Below are positions 1 to 6,354 of a DNA stretch of 8,641 nucleotides, one piece after another; position 1 is the first letter of the stretch; every line of letters begins with the position of its first letter. This stretch comes from Gemmatimonadota bacterium (lineage in GTDB: Bacteria; Gemmatimonadota; Gemmatimonadetes; Longimicrobiales; Longimicrobiaceae), in assembly GCA_019348475.1 (NCBI GenBank), contig JAHWJJ010000177.1, positions 1-8,641 of the forward strand, written 5' to 3'. The notes beneath the pieces are model-generated. The model made no database searches and was not told the origin of the DNA. It worked only from the letters and a program-made list of their open reading frames with translations. Both the position numbers and the translations under genes were made by a program.

Positions 1-269
1 GACGAGCGGCGGGCGCGGCGCGCGCGGGCCGCGGCCATGTCATCCTGCTCGTGCCACAGGCGGTGCTGCAGCCGGTCCATGAAGTCGCCCGAGACCTCCA
101 GCTCCGGCAGGCCCCGCAGCACCTTTACGCCCCCGTCGACCACCCGGTCGTAGCGCGCGCACGACGCGCACTCCCGCAGGTGCGCCTGGAACGCCACGCG
201 GTCGGGAAGCGTCAGCAGCCCGTCGCGAAAGTCGCCGTAGCCGTCCAGAAAGGTGCCGCAGTCCATCAT
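1..269 (-). CDS. Anti-sigma factor, zinc-finger (zf-HC2) N-terminal domain, partial
   Basis: This gene runs off the left edge, so only the first 89 codons are visible. The protein begins MMDCGTFLDGYGDF and carries C4-x25-H30-x3-C34-x2-C37 (HLRECASC), the zinc-binding pattern of anti-sigma factors that hold ECF sigma factors inactive in the cytoplasm. Residues after about 75 become arginine- and alanine-rich, which in this family often precedes a membrane helix; that part is cut off. Two adjacent ATG codons (269 and 266) could each be the start and no strong ribosome-binding site separates them. The ECF sigma gene at 1575-2210 lies upstream on the same strand, but a convergent gene and a strong terminator sit between, so this gene probably has its own promoter (candidate at 331-355). 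Its partner sigma could be that gene or another outside the window. Family call is good; target is inferred. Confidence 0.8.
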   Translation of the reverse strand, partial: MMDCGTFLDGYGDFRDGLLTLPDRVAFQAHLRECASCARYDRVVDGGVKVLRGLPELEVSGDFMDRLQHRLWHEQDDMAAARARRARRS

Positions 270-330
270 CTTGCGCCTGCGCCGCTGGTTGCAGCCGAAA
301 ACGCCCGGCTGAGTGCCCTGGGCTGCGTTG

Positions 331-355
331 TACGCGCGGCGCGTGTCAGGGTTCC
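331..355 (-). promoter_or_regulatory. Candidate ECF-sigma promoter for the anti-sigma gene
   Basis: Read on the minus strand there is GGAAC, then 16 nt, then CGTA. GGAAC-type -35 elements and CGTA -10 elements are typical of ECF sigma promoters, for example Bacillus SigW with TGAAAC and CGTA. The -10 lies about 60 nt upstream of the anti-sigma start. Control of an anti-sigma gene by its own ECF sigma is common. This rests on motif match alone. Confidence 0.35.
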
Positions 356-583
356 ACACCCCGCGCGTCCCGTGGACACACCCCGTCCATCCCGTGTGAC
401 AACCGCACGATGCATGCGCCGAAGGGAAAAGGAAAGCGGTCCTCACGCAGAGTCAGCCCTGGAACCGGCAGAAAACCGGGGATCCGCGTAATACCCCTGG
501 TGTTCCGGAAGCGCCGGTCGGATTCTGAGGATCGCAATGCCATTTCGCCGCGGCTGGACCCTCGCGACCGGTGCGCGTGAAGC

Positions 584-613
584 TTGACGACACGCGTGAT
601 CGACGCCTATCGT
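584..613 (+). promoter_or_regulatory. Candidate sigma-70-type promoter of the barrel gene
   Basis: TTGACG (584-589), an 18-bp spacer and TATCGT (608-613) resemble a housekeeping promoter as seen in GC-rich bacteria. It would give a transcript starting near 620 and a leader of about 160 nt before the ATG at 783. Motif-based only. Confidence 0.4.
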
Positions 614-699
614 GCGCCGCGGCCGGGAGCGCGCCGCAGATGCAATCCGTCCTTCCCCCCCGGCCGGCCGATTCCGCCAGCCGAATCGAACGAAGATCC

Positions 700-725
700 A
701 GATGCCGGCGCGCGTGCCGGCATCT
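700..725 (+). promoter_or_regulatory. Strong hairpin in the 5' leader of the barrel gene
   Basis: AGATGCCGGC (700-709) and GCCGGCATCT (716-725) form a perfect 10-bp stem with a 6-nt loop, followed by TCTCGCGG. It lies 57 nt upstream of the ATG. A second, weaker complementarity (GGAGG near 731 with CCTCC near 745) follows before the ribosome-binding site. Such leader stems stabilise some outer-membrane protein mRNAs (E. coli ompA is the known case) or act as attenuators; which applies here cannot be told from sequence. Confidence 0.5.
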
Positions 726-782
726 TCTCGCGGAGGTGGACCGCGCCTCCCGCTCACCATCCTATCTCCCCGGAGAACAGGC

Positions 783-1376
783 ATGCGTCGGATTTCGGTA
801 CTCGCGGCCGCGGCCGCACTGCGGGGCACGGTCCAGACGGTCTCGGCACAGACGCCGCAGTTCGCCCTCGAAGTGCGCGGCGGCTACGCGATCCCCACCG
901 GCGACTGGAACGAGGACGACACGTTCGAGAACGGCTTTGGCTTCGGCGCCAACGTCATGGCCATGGTGACCCCGCAGATCGGCGTGTACGCCGGATGGGA
1001 AACCTTCGAGTTCAAGGTGGACGAGGACGAGGAAGGGGTGGAAGCCGACGCCACGGACGCGGGGTTCCGGGCCGGCGTCACCGTCAACGTCCCGCTCGCC
1101 CAGTCTCCCAATCTCACGCCCTTCGTGGAGCTCGGTGTGCTGTACAACACGCTGGAGATCAGCGCCAGCGCGGGCGGCGCCTCGATCGACGTCGAATCCG
1201 ACGCCTCGCTCGGGTTCGAGGCCGGCCTGGGCGTCGCCGTGGCACTGGGCCAGCGGCTGAGCGTGGTGCCGATGGTGCGCTACCGCCGGCACGAGGTGGA
1301 GTTCGAAGACTTCAGCGACGAGAGCGACACGATCGAATACGTCGTGGTCGGCATCGGCCTGCGGCTGCGCCTGTAA
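783..1376 (+). CDS. Small outer-membrane beta-barrel protein
   Basis: The 197-residue product has an N-terminal signal peptide (MRRISVLAAAAAL, cleavage likely after VSA at residue 22). The mature part alternates polar and hydrophobic residues in about eight strands (roughly 26-36, 52-62, 66-78, 93-103, 111-126, 140-154, 159-170 and 184-196) separated by acidic loops such as DEDEEG, ending in GIGLRLRL. This is the pattern of OMP_b-brl/OmpW-like eight-stranded barrels; the cargo or ligand is unknown. The start at 783 is chosen because GGAG lies 9 nt upstream and a signal peptide begins there; the frame is open further up, but that stretch is arginine/proline-rich and not protein-like. An arginine at position 14 inside the hydrophobic core of the signal is unusual. 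It converges on the sigma gene. Confidence 0.82.
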   Translation: MRRISVLAAAAALRGTVQTVSAQTPQFALEVRGGYAIPTGDWNEDDTFENGFGFGANVMAMVTPQIGVYAGWETFEFKVDEDEEGVEADATDAGFRAGVTVNVPLAQSPNLTPFVELGVLYNTLEISASAGGASIDVESDASLGFEAGLGVAVALGQRLSVVPMVRYRRHEVEFEDFSDESDTIEYVVVGIGLRLRL

Positions 1377-1443
1377 TCATCCCCGATCCGGCTGACCGCT
1401 CGGTGCGCGGAACCTGCTTGCCTCACGCGCAGGGGCCGGAAGG

Positions 1444-1466
1444 CACCGCGGTTTCGAACCCCGGTG
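1444..1466 (+). terminator. Candidate terminator of the barrel gene
   Basis: CACCGCGGTT (1444-1453) pairs with AACCCCGGTG (1457-1466) with one C-C mismatch and a TCG loop, followed by TTCTCC. It sits 68 nt after the barrel gene stop and is separate from the sigma-gene terminator. The T tract is weak. Confidence 0.4.
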
Positions 1467-1515
1467 TTCTCCGTGCCCGCCGTGTGAGATCGAGTGTTTT
1501 TCAGGAAAAGAAAGC

Positions 1516-1544
1516 GGGGGTGGACCAGACGCCGGTCCACCCCC
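1516..1544 (-). terminator. Rho-independent terminator of the ECF sigma gene
   Basis: GGGGGTGGACC (1516-1526) and GGTCCACCCCC (1534-1544) form a perfect 11-bp stem with a 7-nt loop. On the minus strand the stem is followed by GCTTTCTTTTCC, a T-rich tail. It lies 31 nt downstream of the sigma gene stop. On the plus strand the stem is followed by GTCCTGC, so it acts mainly for the minus-strand gene. Confidence 0.85.
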
Positions 1545-1574
1545 GTCCTGCTCCCGCCCCCCGACGGGAAGAAC

Positions 1575-2210
1575 TCAGTCCAGCACCGGCGCGATCAGCT
1601 GGGCGAAGTTGTTGCGCGCCCGGTTCAGCCGGCTCTTGACCGTGCCCAGGTTGGTCGCGGTGATGTCGGCGATCTCCTCGTACGTCTTTCCCTCCATCTC
1701 GCGGAGGATGAAGACGGTGCGGTGGTGCTCCGGCAGCTGGTCCACGGCGGCGTCCACCTGGCTCTTCAGGTGCCGCTTGCGGAACAGGTCGTCGGGCCGG
1801 TAGGTGTTGTCTTCCCACTCCAGCGGACGCGCGTCGGCGTCGCGGTTCTTCATCAGCGTCTGGAACAGCACCAGCGGGTTGCGCGAGCGGTTGCGCAGCT
1901 CGTTCTTGGCCAGGTTCGACGAGATGGTGTACACCCAGGTGGAGAACTTCTTGGTCTGGTCGAACCGGTGCAGGTGCCGGTAGACGCGGATGAAGGTCTC
2001 CTGCACCAGGTCCTCGGCGCGCTCGCGGTCGCCGGTGGTGCGGTAGATGAAGTTGAGCAGGCGGTTCTGGTACCGCTCCACCAGCTCGCCAAAGGCCAGC
2101 CGGTCGCCGGCCAGGTGCGCGGCCACCACGCCGCTGTCGTCCAGCTGCTTGAGCGATTCGCGGGGCGTGGGCTGCCCGGCGCTGCGTTCCTTCGCGAGAA
2201 CCTGAAACAT
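1575..2210 (-). CDS. RNA polymerase ECF-type sigma factor (RpoE-like, sigma-70 family)
   Basis: The 211-residue protein directs RNA polymerase to a specific promoter set, probably for envelope or stress genes. Region 2 spans about 25-110 with the core-binding 2.2 motif DLVQETFIRVYRHL (67-80) and the promoter-melting part around FSTWVYTISSNLAKNELR (89-106). A linker rich in charged residues follows, then region 4 (about 151-205) with helix-turn-helix EGKTYEEIADITATNLGTVK and the ending SRLNRARNNF. No regions 1 or 3 are present, as expected for an ECF factor. The start at 2210 (MFQVLAKERS) is preceded by AGGGAG about 10 nt upstream; the frame extends to 2348 but that part is not sigma-like. A terminator follows the gene. 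The only anti-sigma gene visible (1-269) is downstream beyond a convergent gene. Family call is firm; target regulon unknown. Confidence 0.95.
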   Translation of the reverse strand: MFQVLAKERSAGQPTPRESLKQLDDSGVVAAHLAGDRLAFGELVERYQNRLLNFIYRTTGDRERAEDLVQETFIRVYRHLHRFDQTKKFSTWVYTISSNLAKNELRNRSRNPLVLFQTLMKNRDADARPLEWEDNTYRPDDLFRKRHLKSQVDAAVDQLPEHHRTVFILREMEGKTYEEIADITATNLGTVKSRLNRARNNFAQLIAPVLD

Positions 2211-2301
2211 GGTCTTGGACTCCCTGGGGGGAAAAGCCGGCAGGGGCGGCCTGCGTATCGGCGAGAAGGAAAGGCAGGTGCCGTTCCCTGACCGCCACCT
2301 G

Positions 2302-2318
2302 TTTTGGATGCGCCAAAA
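2302..2318. promoter_or_regulatory. Possible operator dyad upstream of the sigma gene
   Basis: TTTTGG-ATGCG-CCAAAA is a perfect 6-bp inverted repeat with a 5-bp centre, about 92-108 bp upstream of the sigma start. It is AT-rich compared with its surroundings. A repressor or activator site is possible; no clear promoter hexamers were recognised next to it. Confidence 0.25.
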
Positions 2319-2481
2319 GCCCGCACGGTTGCTGCACTTTTGACCCATCCGGCCGCCGCCCCCGTTCTCACGCCTGTCCCCCCGTGAGGACGGCCGAGAG
2401 AGAAAGTGACACCGTTTTCCGTAACGCGCGCGCCGTGCTGTCCGGAGAACGTCCGTCCGGCCTCGCCTATGACGCCCGCGC

Positions 2482-3063
2482 CTACATCCCGAACACGAAC
2501 CCCGCCGCGTACAGCAGGGTGCACATCGTCTTGCCGTCGGTGACCTCGCCGTCGCGCACCATCCGCAGCGCCTCGGAGAGCGGCACCGCCACCGTCTCCA
2601 TGAACTCGTCGGCGTCCATCTGCGTGGGCCCCGCGGTGAGATCGGTGGCCATGAACAGGTGGATGCGCTCGTCGGTAAAGCCGGGCGTGGTCCAGATGGC
2701 GGTCAGCGGGCGGAGCGTACCGGCCTCCAGCCCCGTCTCTTCGCGCAACTCGCGCCGCGCGCATTCTTCCCACGGCTCGCCCGGGCGGTCGGGGCGTCCG
2801 GCGGGAACCTCGTACAGCCACCCTCCGGCGGCGTAGCGGTACTGGCGGATCAGGACGATCTGCGGATCGGGCCCGTCCGGATCGCCCAGGACGGGAAGGA
2901 CGGCCGCGGCGCCGGAGTGGCGGACCATCTCCAGCTCGCCCGTGGAGCCGTCGGGAAAGCGGACCGTGTCCACCCCCAGGTCCACGATGCGCCCGCGGTG
3001 AACCGGCCTGCGCTCGATCAGCCCGGGCTCGGCCGCGGAAGGCTGCCTGTCGGAATCGCTCAT
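2482..3063 (-). CDS. Nudix hydrolase, ADP-ribose pyrophosphatase type
   Basis: The 193-residue enzyme probably hydrolyses ADP-ribose to AMP and ribose-5-phosphate, a clean-up step in nucleotide metabolism. The Nudix box lies at residues 89-111, ending CARRELREETGL, with the metal-binding REx(2)EE core intact. In front of it are RQYRYAAGGWLYEVPAG (73-89), the hallmark of the ADP-ribose pyrophosphatase branch, and the strand AAAVLPVL. The box has six rather than five residues between its first G and E (GRPDRPGE), an insertion I recall from actinobacterial ADP-ribose pyrophosphatases. The start at 3063 (MSDSDRQ) fits family length; no strong ribosome-binding site is visible, and the upstream extension to 3129 looks non-coding. 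It appears monocistronic, 271 bp ahead of the sigma gene on the same strand. NudF-like is the closest label, but substrate is inferred. Confidence 0.92.
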   Translation of the reverse strand: MSDSDRQPSAAEPGLIERRPVHRGRIVDLGVDTVRFPDGSTGELEMVRHSGAAAVLPVLGDPDGPDPQIVLIRQYRYAAGGWLYEVPAGRPDRPGEPWEECARRELREETGLEAGTLRPLTAIWTTPGFTDERIHLFMATDLTAGPTQMDADEFMETVAVPLSEALRMVRDGEVTDGKTMCTLLYAAGFVFGM

Positions 3064-3388
3064 TCGCCGATGTTCGTGGATGGAAGATGGAGGTTCGCCG
3101 CTCCGGCTACAACTGGCCGGACGGTGCACTAACGCGATCCTAATTCCGGGCCCGCTCGCGCCGCCGAGTTTCGGCGGTTTGCTCCGCGCCGCGCCCCCCT
3201 CCGCTCGCTCAGGCTCGCACCTCCCGCAAAAACCCCTGGAGGAGGTTGAACTGCGTCATCCCCGCACCTTTGCGCGCAGCGCCGGATGACTCAGGACGAC
3301 AGGTCTCCTTGTGCGTCGGCCCATCACGGAAAGACGACGCTCCGCGGGGGGGCCGCGGAGCGTCGCCATCCGCCGCGCCGAACCTGCG
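3064..3388. other. Intergenic region with terminator and GC-rich hairpin
   Basis: No gene is supported. It contains the terminator of the M16 operon (3335-3365), a small hairpin CCGCCGA-gtt-TCGGCGG (3161-3177) followed by TTT on the plus strand, a strongly pyrimidine-rich stretch (about 3186-3236), and presumably the unrecognised promoter of the Nudix gene. Confidence 0.6.
3335..3365 (-). terminator. Rho-independent terminator of the M16 peptidase operon
   Basis: CGACGCTCCGCGG (3335-3347) and CCGCGGAGCGTCG (3353-3365) make a perfect 13-bp stem with a 5-nt loop. On the minus strand it is followed by TCTTTCCG. It begins 23 nt after the stop of the second M16 gene. The layout resembles the sigma gene terminator (long GC stem, then a short CT-rich tail). 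Confidence 0.85.
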
Positions 3389-4771
3389 TCAGGTGAGCAC
3401 GTCGGAGGGGTCGATCACCTGGACGGGGCCGATCTCCAGGGCATCCAGGCCGCCGCGGAGCGCGTTCGCGTCGCCCACGACGACGACGGCGGCGCGGTGG
3501 GGCATCAGCCGGCGGCGGGCGGCGTCCTGCACCTGCGCGGCGGTGACGGCCATCAGGCGATCGCGGTACGTGTCGTAGTAGTCGTCCGGCAGGCCGTAGA
3601 CGGCCATGGAGCTCAGCTTGCCGGCCAGCCCGTCCGTGGTCTGCAGCGCAAGGGGAAAGGTCCCGGCCAGGTAGCTGCGCGCGTCGGCGAGCTCCGCGTC
3701 GGACACCGGCTCCTCCTGCATCTGGCGCATCTCGCGCAGCATCTCGCTCACGGCGTGCGCCGTCCCCTCGCTCTGGATGGCCGAGGAGATGGTGAACGTC
3801 CCCGGCAGCCTGCGCATGCCGAACGCGGAGCTGGCGCCGTAGGTGTAGCCCAGCCGCTCGCGCAGGTTCAGGTTCAGCCGAGACGAGAAGATGCCGCCCA
3901 GAACGGCGTTCATCACCGTCACCGCGAAGTAGTCGTCGGCGGTGCGCGGAATGCCCACGTGCCCCACCCGCACTTCGCTCTGCACCGAGCCGGGCCGGTC
4001 GGCCAGGATGACGGTCGTCCGGTCGAAGGGCACCTCGGTCTCCGGCGCGCGCGGGGGCGGCGGCGCGCCCGCCCACCCGGCGAAGTACCGCTCCGCCAGC
4101 GCCGACACGCCGTCCAGTGTCACGTCCCCCGCCGCGCAGAGCCACGCGCCGGCGGGAAGGTAGTGCGCCGCGTGGAACTCCGCCGCGTCCTCGCGCGTGA
4201 GGGTCGCCAGCGTGCTCTCCGGCCCGCCCAGCCGGCGGCCGAACGGGTGGCCGGGGGGAAAGCTGAAGTGCGCGTTCAACTCGTCCGCCAGCGACGCGGG
4301 GTCGGCGCGGCGCTGCACCACGGAGGCCAGGCGCTCGTCGCGGATGCGCTCCACCTCGTGCCGCGGAAACGTGGGGCGGATCACCAGGTCGGCCAGGATG
4401 CGCATTCCCGCCTCCAGCCGCGAGGTGAGCGCGGTAAAGCCGACCAGCGACGAGTCCCACGAGATCCCCGTCTCCAGCGCCAGCCCCAGCTCGTCCACCG
4501 CCTCAGCGATCTGCGTGGCGTCGCGCCCGCCCGCGCCGGACTCCAGCAGCCCCGCGGTCAGCGAGGCCAGGCCGCCGCGTTCCTCCGGCTCCGCCAGTCC
4601 GCCGGAGGGGAGCACCAGGTCCAGCGTCGCGACGGGAAATGCGTGGTTCTCGGCGACGATCACCTCCAGCCCGTTCTCCAGCCTTCGCCGGCGCACGTCG
4701 GGGAAGTGGAACGGGCGCAGGGGCCCGGGCGCGGGGGGGCGCGAGCGGTCCAGCACGCGTTGCTCCCTCAT
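3389..4771 (-). CDS. M16 peptidase-like subunit lacking the zinc motif (non-catalytic partner)
   Basis: The 460-residue protein has the M16 fold: an N-terminal domain beginning RRRRLENGLEVIVAENHAFP (27-46) and a C-terminal M16C domain with RERLGYTYGASS (304-315), the R/Y region that contacts substrate in active partners. Where active M16 enzymes have HxxEH, this one has GGLASLTAGLL (66-76), with no histidine and no metal ligands, so it should not cleave peptides by itself. In known bacterial M16B heteropairs (for example the Sphingomonas A1 pair) one subunit carries the zinc site and the other supplies the R/Y pair. The gene overlaps its catalytic partner by ATGA (4768-4771) with GGAGG just upstream of the ATG, indicating coupled translation and a fixed ratio. 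No signal peptide is evident. The physiological substrate is unknown. Confidence 0.92.
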   Translation of the reverse strand: MREQRVLDRSRPPAPGPLRPFHFPDVRRRRLENGLEVIVAENHAFPVATLDLVLPSGGLAEPEERGGLASLTAGLLESGAGGRDATQIAEAVDELGLALETGISWDSSLVGFTALTSRLEAGMRILADLVIRPTFPRHEVERIRDERLASVVQRRADPASLADELNAHFSFPPGHPFGRRLGGPESTLATLTREDAAEFHAAHYLPAGAWLCAAGDVTLDGVSALAERYFAGWAGAPPPPRAPETEVPFDRTTVILADRPGSVQSEVRVGHVGIPRTADDYFAVTVMNAVLGGIFSSRLNLNLRERLGYTYGASSAFGMRRLPGTFTISSAIQSEGTAHAVSEMLREMRQMQEEPVSDAELADARSYLAGTFPLALQTTDGLAGKLSSMAVYGLPDDYYDTYRDRLMAVTAAQVQDAARRRLMPHRAAVVVVGDANALRGGLDALEIGPVQVIDPSDVLT

Positions 4772-6063
4772 TCCGCCTCCGCCGCCGGGGCCGGGGCCGC
4801 CGGCACGTAGGTGAGCACCACGCGGTTGTCCGCGGACAGGTGCCGGGCCACGAAGGCGCGCACGTCGTCCCCCGTCACGGCGCGGTAGCGGTCCATCTCG
4901 GTGTTGATGAGGTCCGGGTCGTCGAAGTACGTGGTCAGCATGGAAAGCTGGTCCGCGCGCTCGTTCACCTTCTGTAGCTCCAGCACCCGCCGCGCCTCCA
5001 CGCTCACCAGGGCGCGCTCCATCTCCTCCGCGGCGGGCGGCTGCTCCGCCAGCCGCCCCAGCTCCTCCAGCAGCGCCTCCTCCACGGGTGCCGGGGCGTG
5101 CCCGGGCGGCACGTTGGCCCGCAGGATCAGCGCGGCGGCCCCGGTCACGACGGGGAGCACGAACGCCGCCACCGCGCGCGCCACCCGCCGCTCGCGCACC
5201 AGGGCGCGGTACAGCCGCGCGGACTTGCCCCCGGCCAGCAGCTCCGTCACCACGTCCGCCACGTAGTACTCCTGCGAGCCGTACGGCGGACCGCGGTAGG
5301 CCACGTAGATGCGCGGCACGGCCACGGCGGACGCGACGGTTTCGCGCACCTCACGGCCCAGGTGCAGCGGGTCCAGCGCCGGCCGGCCGGGGAGCGGGGG
5401 GACGCCGGGGCCGCGGGGGATGGGGCCGAAGTAGCGGTCGATTAGCCGCCGCGCCTCGTCCCGCTCGAAGTCGCCGCAGAGGGTAAGGACGGCGTTGTCG
5501 GGGGCGTAGAAGGTGCGAAAGAAGTCGCGCACGTCGCCCAGCGTGGCCGCGTCCAGGTCATCCATGCTGCCGATGACGGAGTGATGGTACGGGTGGTCGG
5601 GCGGGTACAGCAGCCGCTGCATCCGTTCGTCCCAGTCGCCGTACGGCGCGTTGTCCACCCGCTGCCGTCGCTCGTTCTTCACCACCTCGCGCTGGTTGTC
5701 GAACTTTTCCTGCGTGAGCGCGGGGAGGTAGAAGCCCAGCCGGTCGCTTTCCAGCCAGAGGCCCAGCTCCAGGTGGCTGGCGGGGAGGGTGGCGTAGTAG
5801 TTGGTGCGGTCCAGCCAGGTGCTGGCGTTGATGGAGCCGCCCACGCGCTCCACCAGCGCGATGTGCTGCGTGTCGGGGACGTTCTGCGACCCCTGGAACA
5901 TCATGTGCTCGAACAGGTGGGCCAGCCCGGTGCGCCCCGGCACCTCGTTGCGGCTCCCCACGTTGTACCACAGGTTCAGCGAAACGATGGGGAGCGAGTG
6001 GTCCTGCGAAAGCACCACGCGCAGGCCGTTTTCCAGCGTATATCGTTCGATGGGGATCTGCAC
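4768..6063 (-). CDS. M16 family zinc metallopeptidase, catalytic subunit
   Basis: The 431-residue enzyme is a pitrilysin/insulinase-type peptidase. The N-terminal domain starts ERYTLENGLRVVLSQDHSLP, and the inverted zinc motif is in TGLAHLFEHMMFQGS with H49, E52 and H53; the third ligand is probably the glutamate of EVVKNERRQR near residue 131. The C-terminal M16C domain includes GKSARLYRALVRERRVA. I place the start at the GTG at 6063, because GGAAGAGGA lies just upstream and the family's N-terminal strand begins right after it. The frame is open to 6231, but that extension reads through the intergenic repeat and is arginine-rich. The stop overlaps the start of the non-catalytic partner. It has no clear signal peptide from this start, so location is uncertain; many relatives with this layout act in the periplasm or cytoplasm on small unfolded peptides. 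Confidence 0.93.
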   Translation of the reverse strand: MQIPIERYTLENGLRVVLSQDHSLPIVSLNLWYNVGSRNEVPGRTGLAHLFEHMMFQGSQNVPDTQHIALVERVGGSINASTWLDRTNYYATLPASHLELGLWLESDRLGFYLPALTQEKFDNQREVVKNERRQRVDNAPYGDWDERMQRLLYPPDHPYHHSVIGSMDDLDAATLGDVRDFFRTFYAPDNAVLTLCGDFERDEARRLIDRYFGPIPRGPGVPPLPGRPALDPLHLGREVRETVASAVAVPRIYVAYRGPPYGSQEYYVADVVTELLAGGKSARLYRALVRERRVARAVAAFVLPVVTGAAALILRANVPPGHAPAPVEEALLEELGRLAEQPPAAEEMERALVSVEARRVLELQKVNERADQLSMLTTYFDDPDLINTEMDRYRAVTGDDVRAFVARHLSADNRVVLTYVPAAPAPAAEAE

Positions 6064-6114
6064 GTCCGCGTCCTCTTCCGGTTCTGCTGCGTTCGGTCTT
6101 GTCCGCTGGCGAGT

Positions 6115-6346
6115 TCGTGCGAATCCGATCCGGTAATCGCCGGGTCCGCGCCGGAGCGAATGAATTCGCCCTAAAATTCGCGAAGTCCGCCTGCGCGGAC
6201 AGCCCCTGCCGCACGCCTGGTGAGTGCACACCCCCGGCCCTCGAGCCGGTGAAGCCCCGCGCAGTTTGCGGGGCTTTCCGCAGTTGTTGCGGCGGCTTCA
6301 GCCGCTCCGGCGCGGGGCTCGCCACTGCGGGTCCTCCGCCGGGCGG
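6115..6346. repeat. Tandem intergenic repeat, copy A
   Basis: This copy matches copy B at an exact offset of 240 bp over most of its length; the 150-bp core (6181-6330) differs at 6 positions. It is packed with small dyads: GCGAAT-ga-ATTCGC (6156-6169), GTCCGC-ctgc-GCGGAC (6185-6200), AAGCCCCGC/GCGGGGCTT (6252-6276), CCGCA/TGCGG (6278-6292) and GCGGC-ttca-GCCGC (6292-6305). No transposase or terminal repeats of a known IS are visible. It ends 52 bp before the M16 GTG start and could hold that operon's promoter. Confidence 0.9.
6252..6276. terminator. Terminator-like hairpin in repeat copy A
   Basis: AAGCCCCGC and GCGGGGCTT pair over 9 bp with a GCAGTTT loop; the plus strand continues TCCGC and the minus strand CACCGG. 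T tracts are too short for a confident call. The left arm AGCCCCGCGC (6253-6262) can alternatively pair perfectly over 10 bp with GCGCGGGGCT (6310-6319). Confidence 0.35.
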
Positions 6347-6354
6347 ATGATCCT

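Larger units (their letters stand above)
270..782. other. Intergenic region between divergent anti-sigma and barrel genes
   Basis: No convincing gene is present in these 513 bases. Frames open here have arginine/proline-rich composition without recognisable domains. The region should hold the promoters of the two divergent neighbours: an ECF-like candidate facing left at 331-355, a sigma-70-like candidate facing right at 584-613, and a leader hairpin at 700-725. Confidence 0.6.

Noticed and set aside
1447..1467. tRNA T-loop-like sequence TTCGAAC
   Set aside because: Arms do not pair as a T stem, and no acceptor, D or anticodon arms are found on either strand; a terminator-type hairpin explains it better.
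2211..2348. Upstream extension of the sigma factor to an ATG at 2348
   Set aside because: The added residues are not sigma-like, and the ATG at 2210 has a good AGGGAG site.
2367..2388. CTCACG/CGTGAG inverted repeat between the Nudix and sigma genes as a Nudix terminator
   Set aside because: The stem is only 6 bp with a 10-nt loop and there is no T tract on the minus strand, so I could not support a terminator for the Nudix gene.
3311..4810. Long plus-strand open frame of 499 codons opposite the M16 gene
   Set aside because: It is antisense to a clear M16 peptidase, is rich in Arg, Gln, Gly and His with no domain, and is the usual GC-rich shadow frame.
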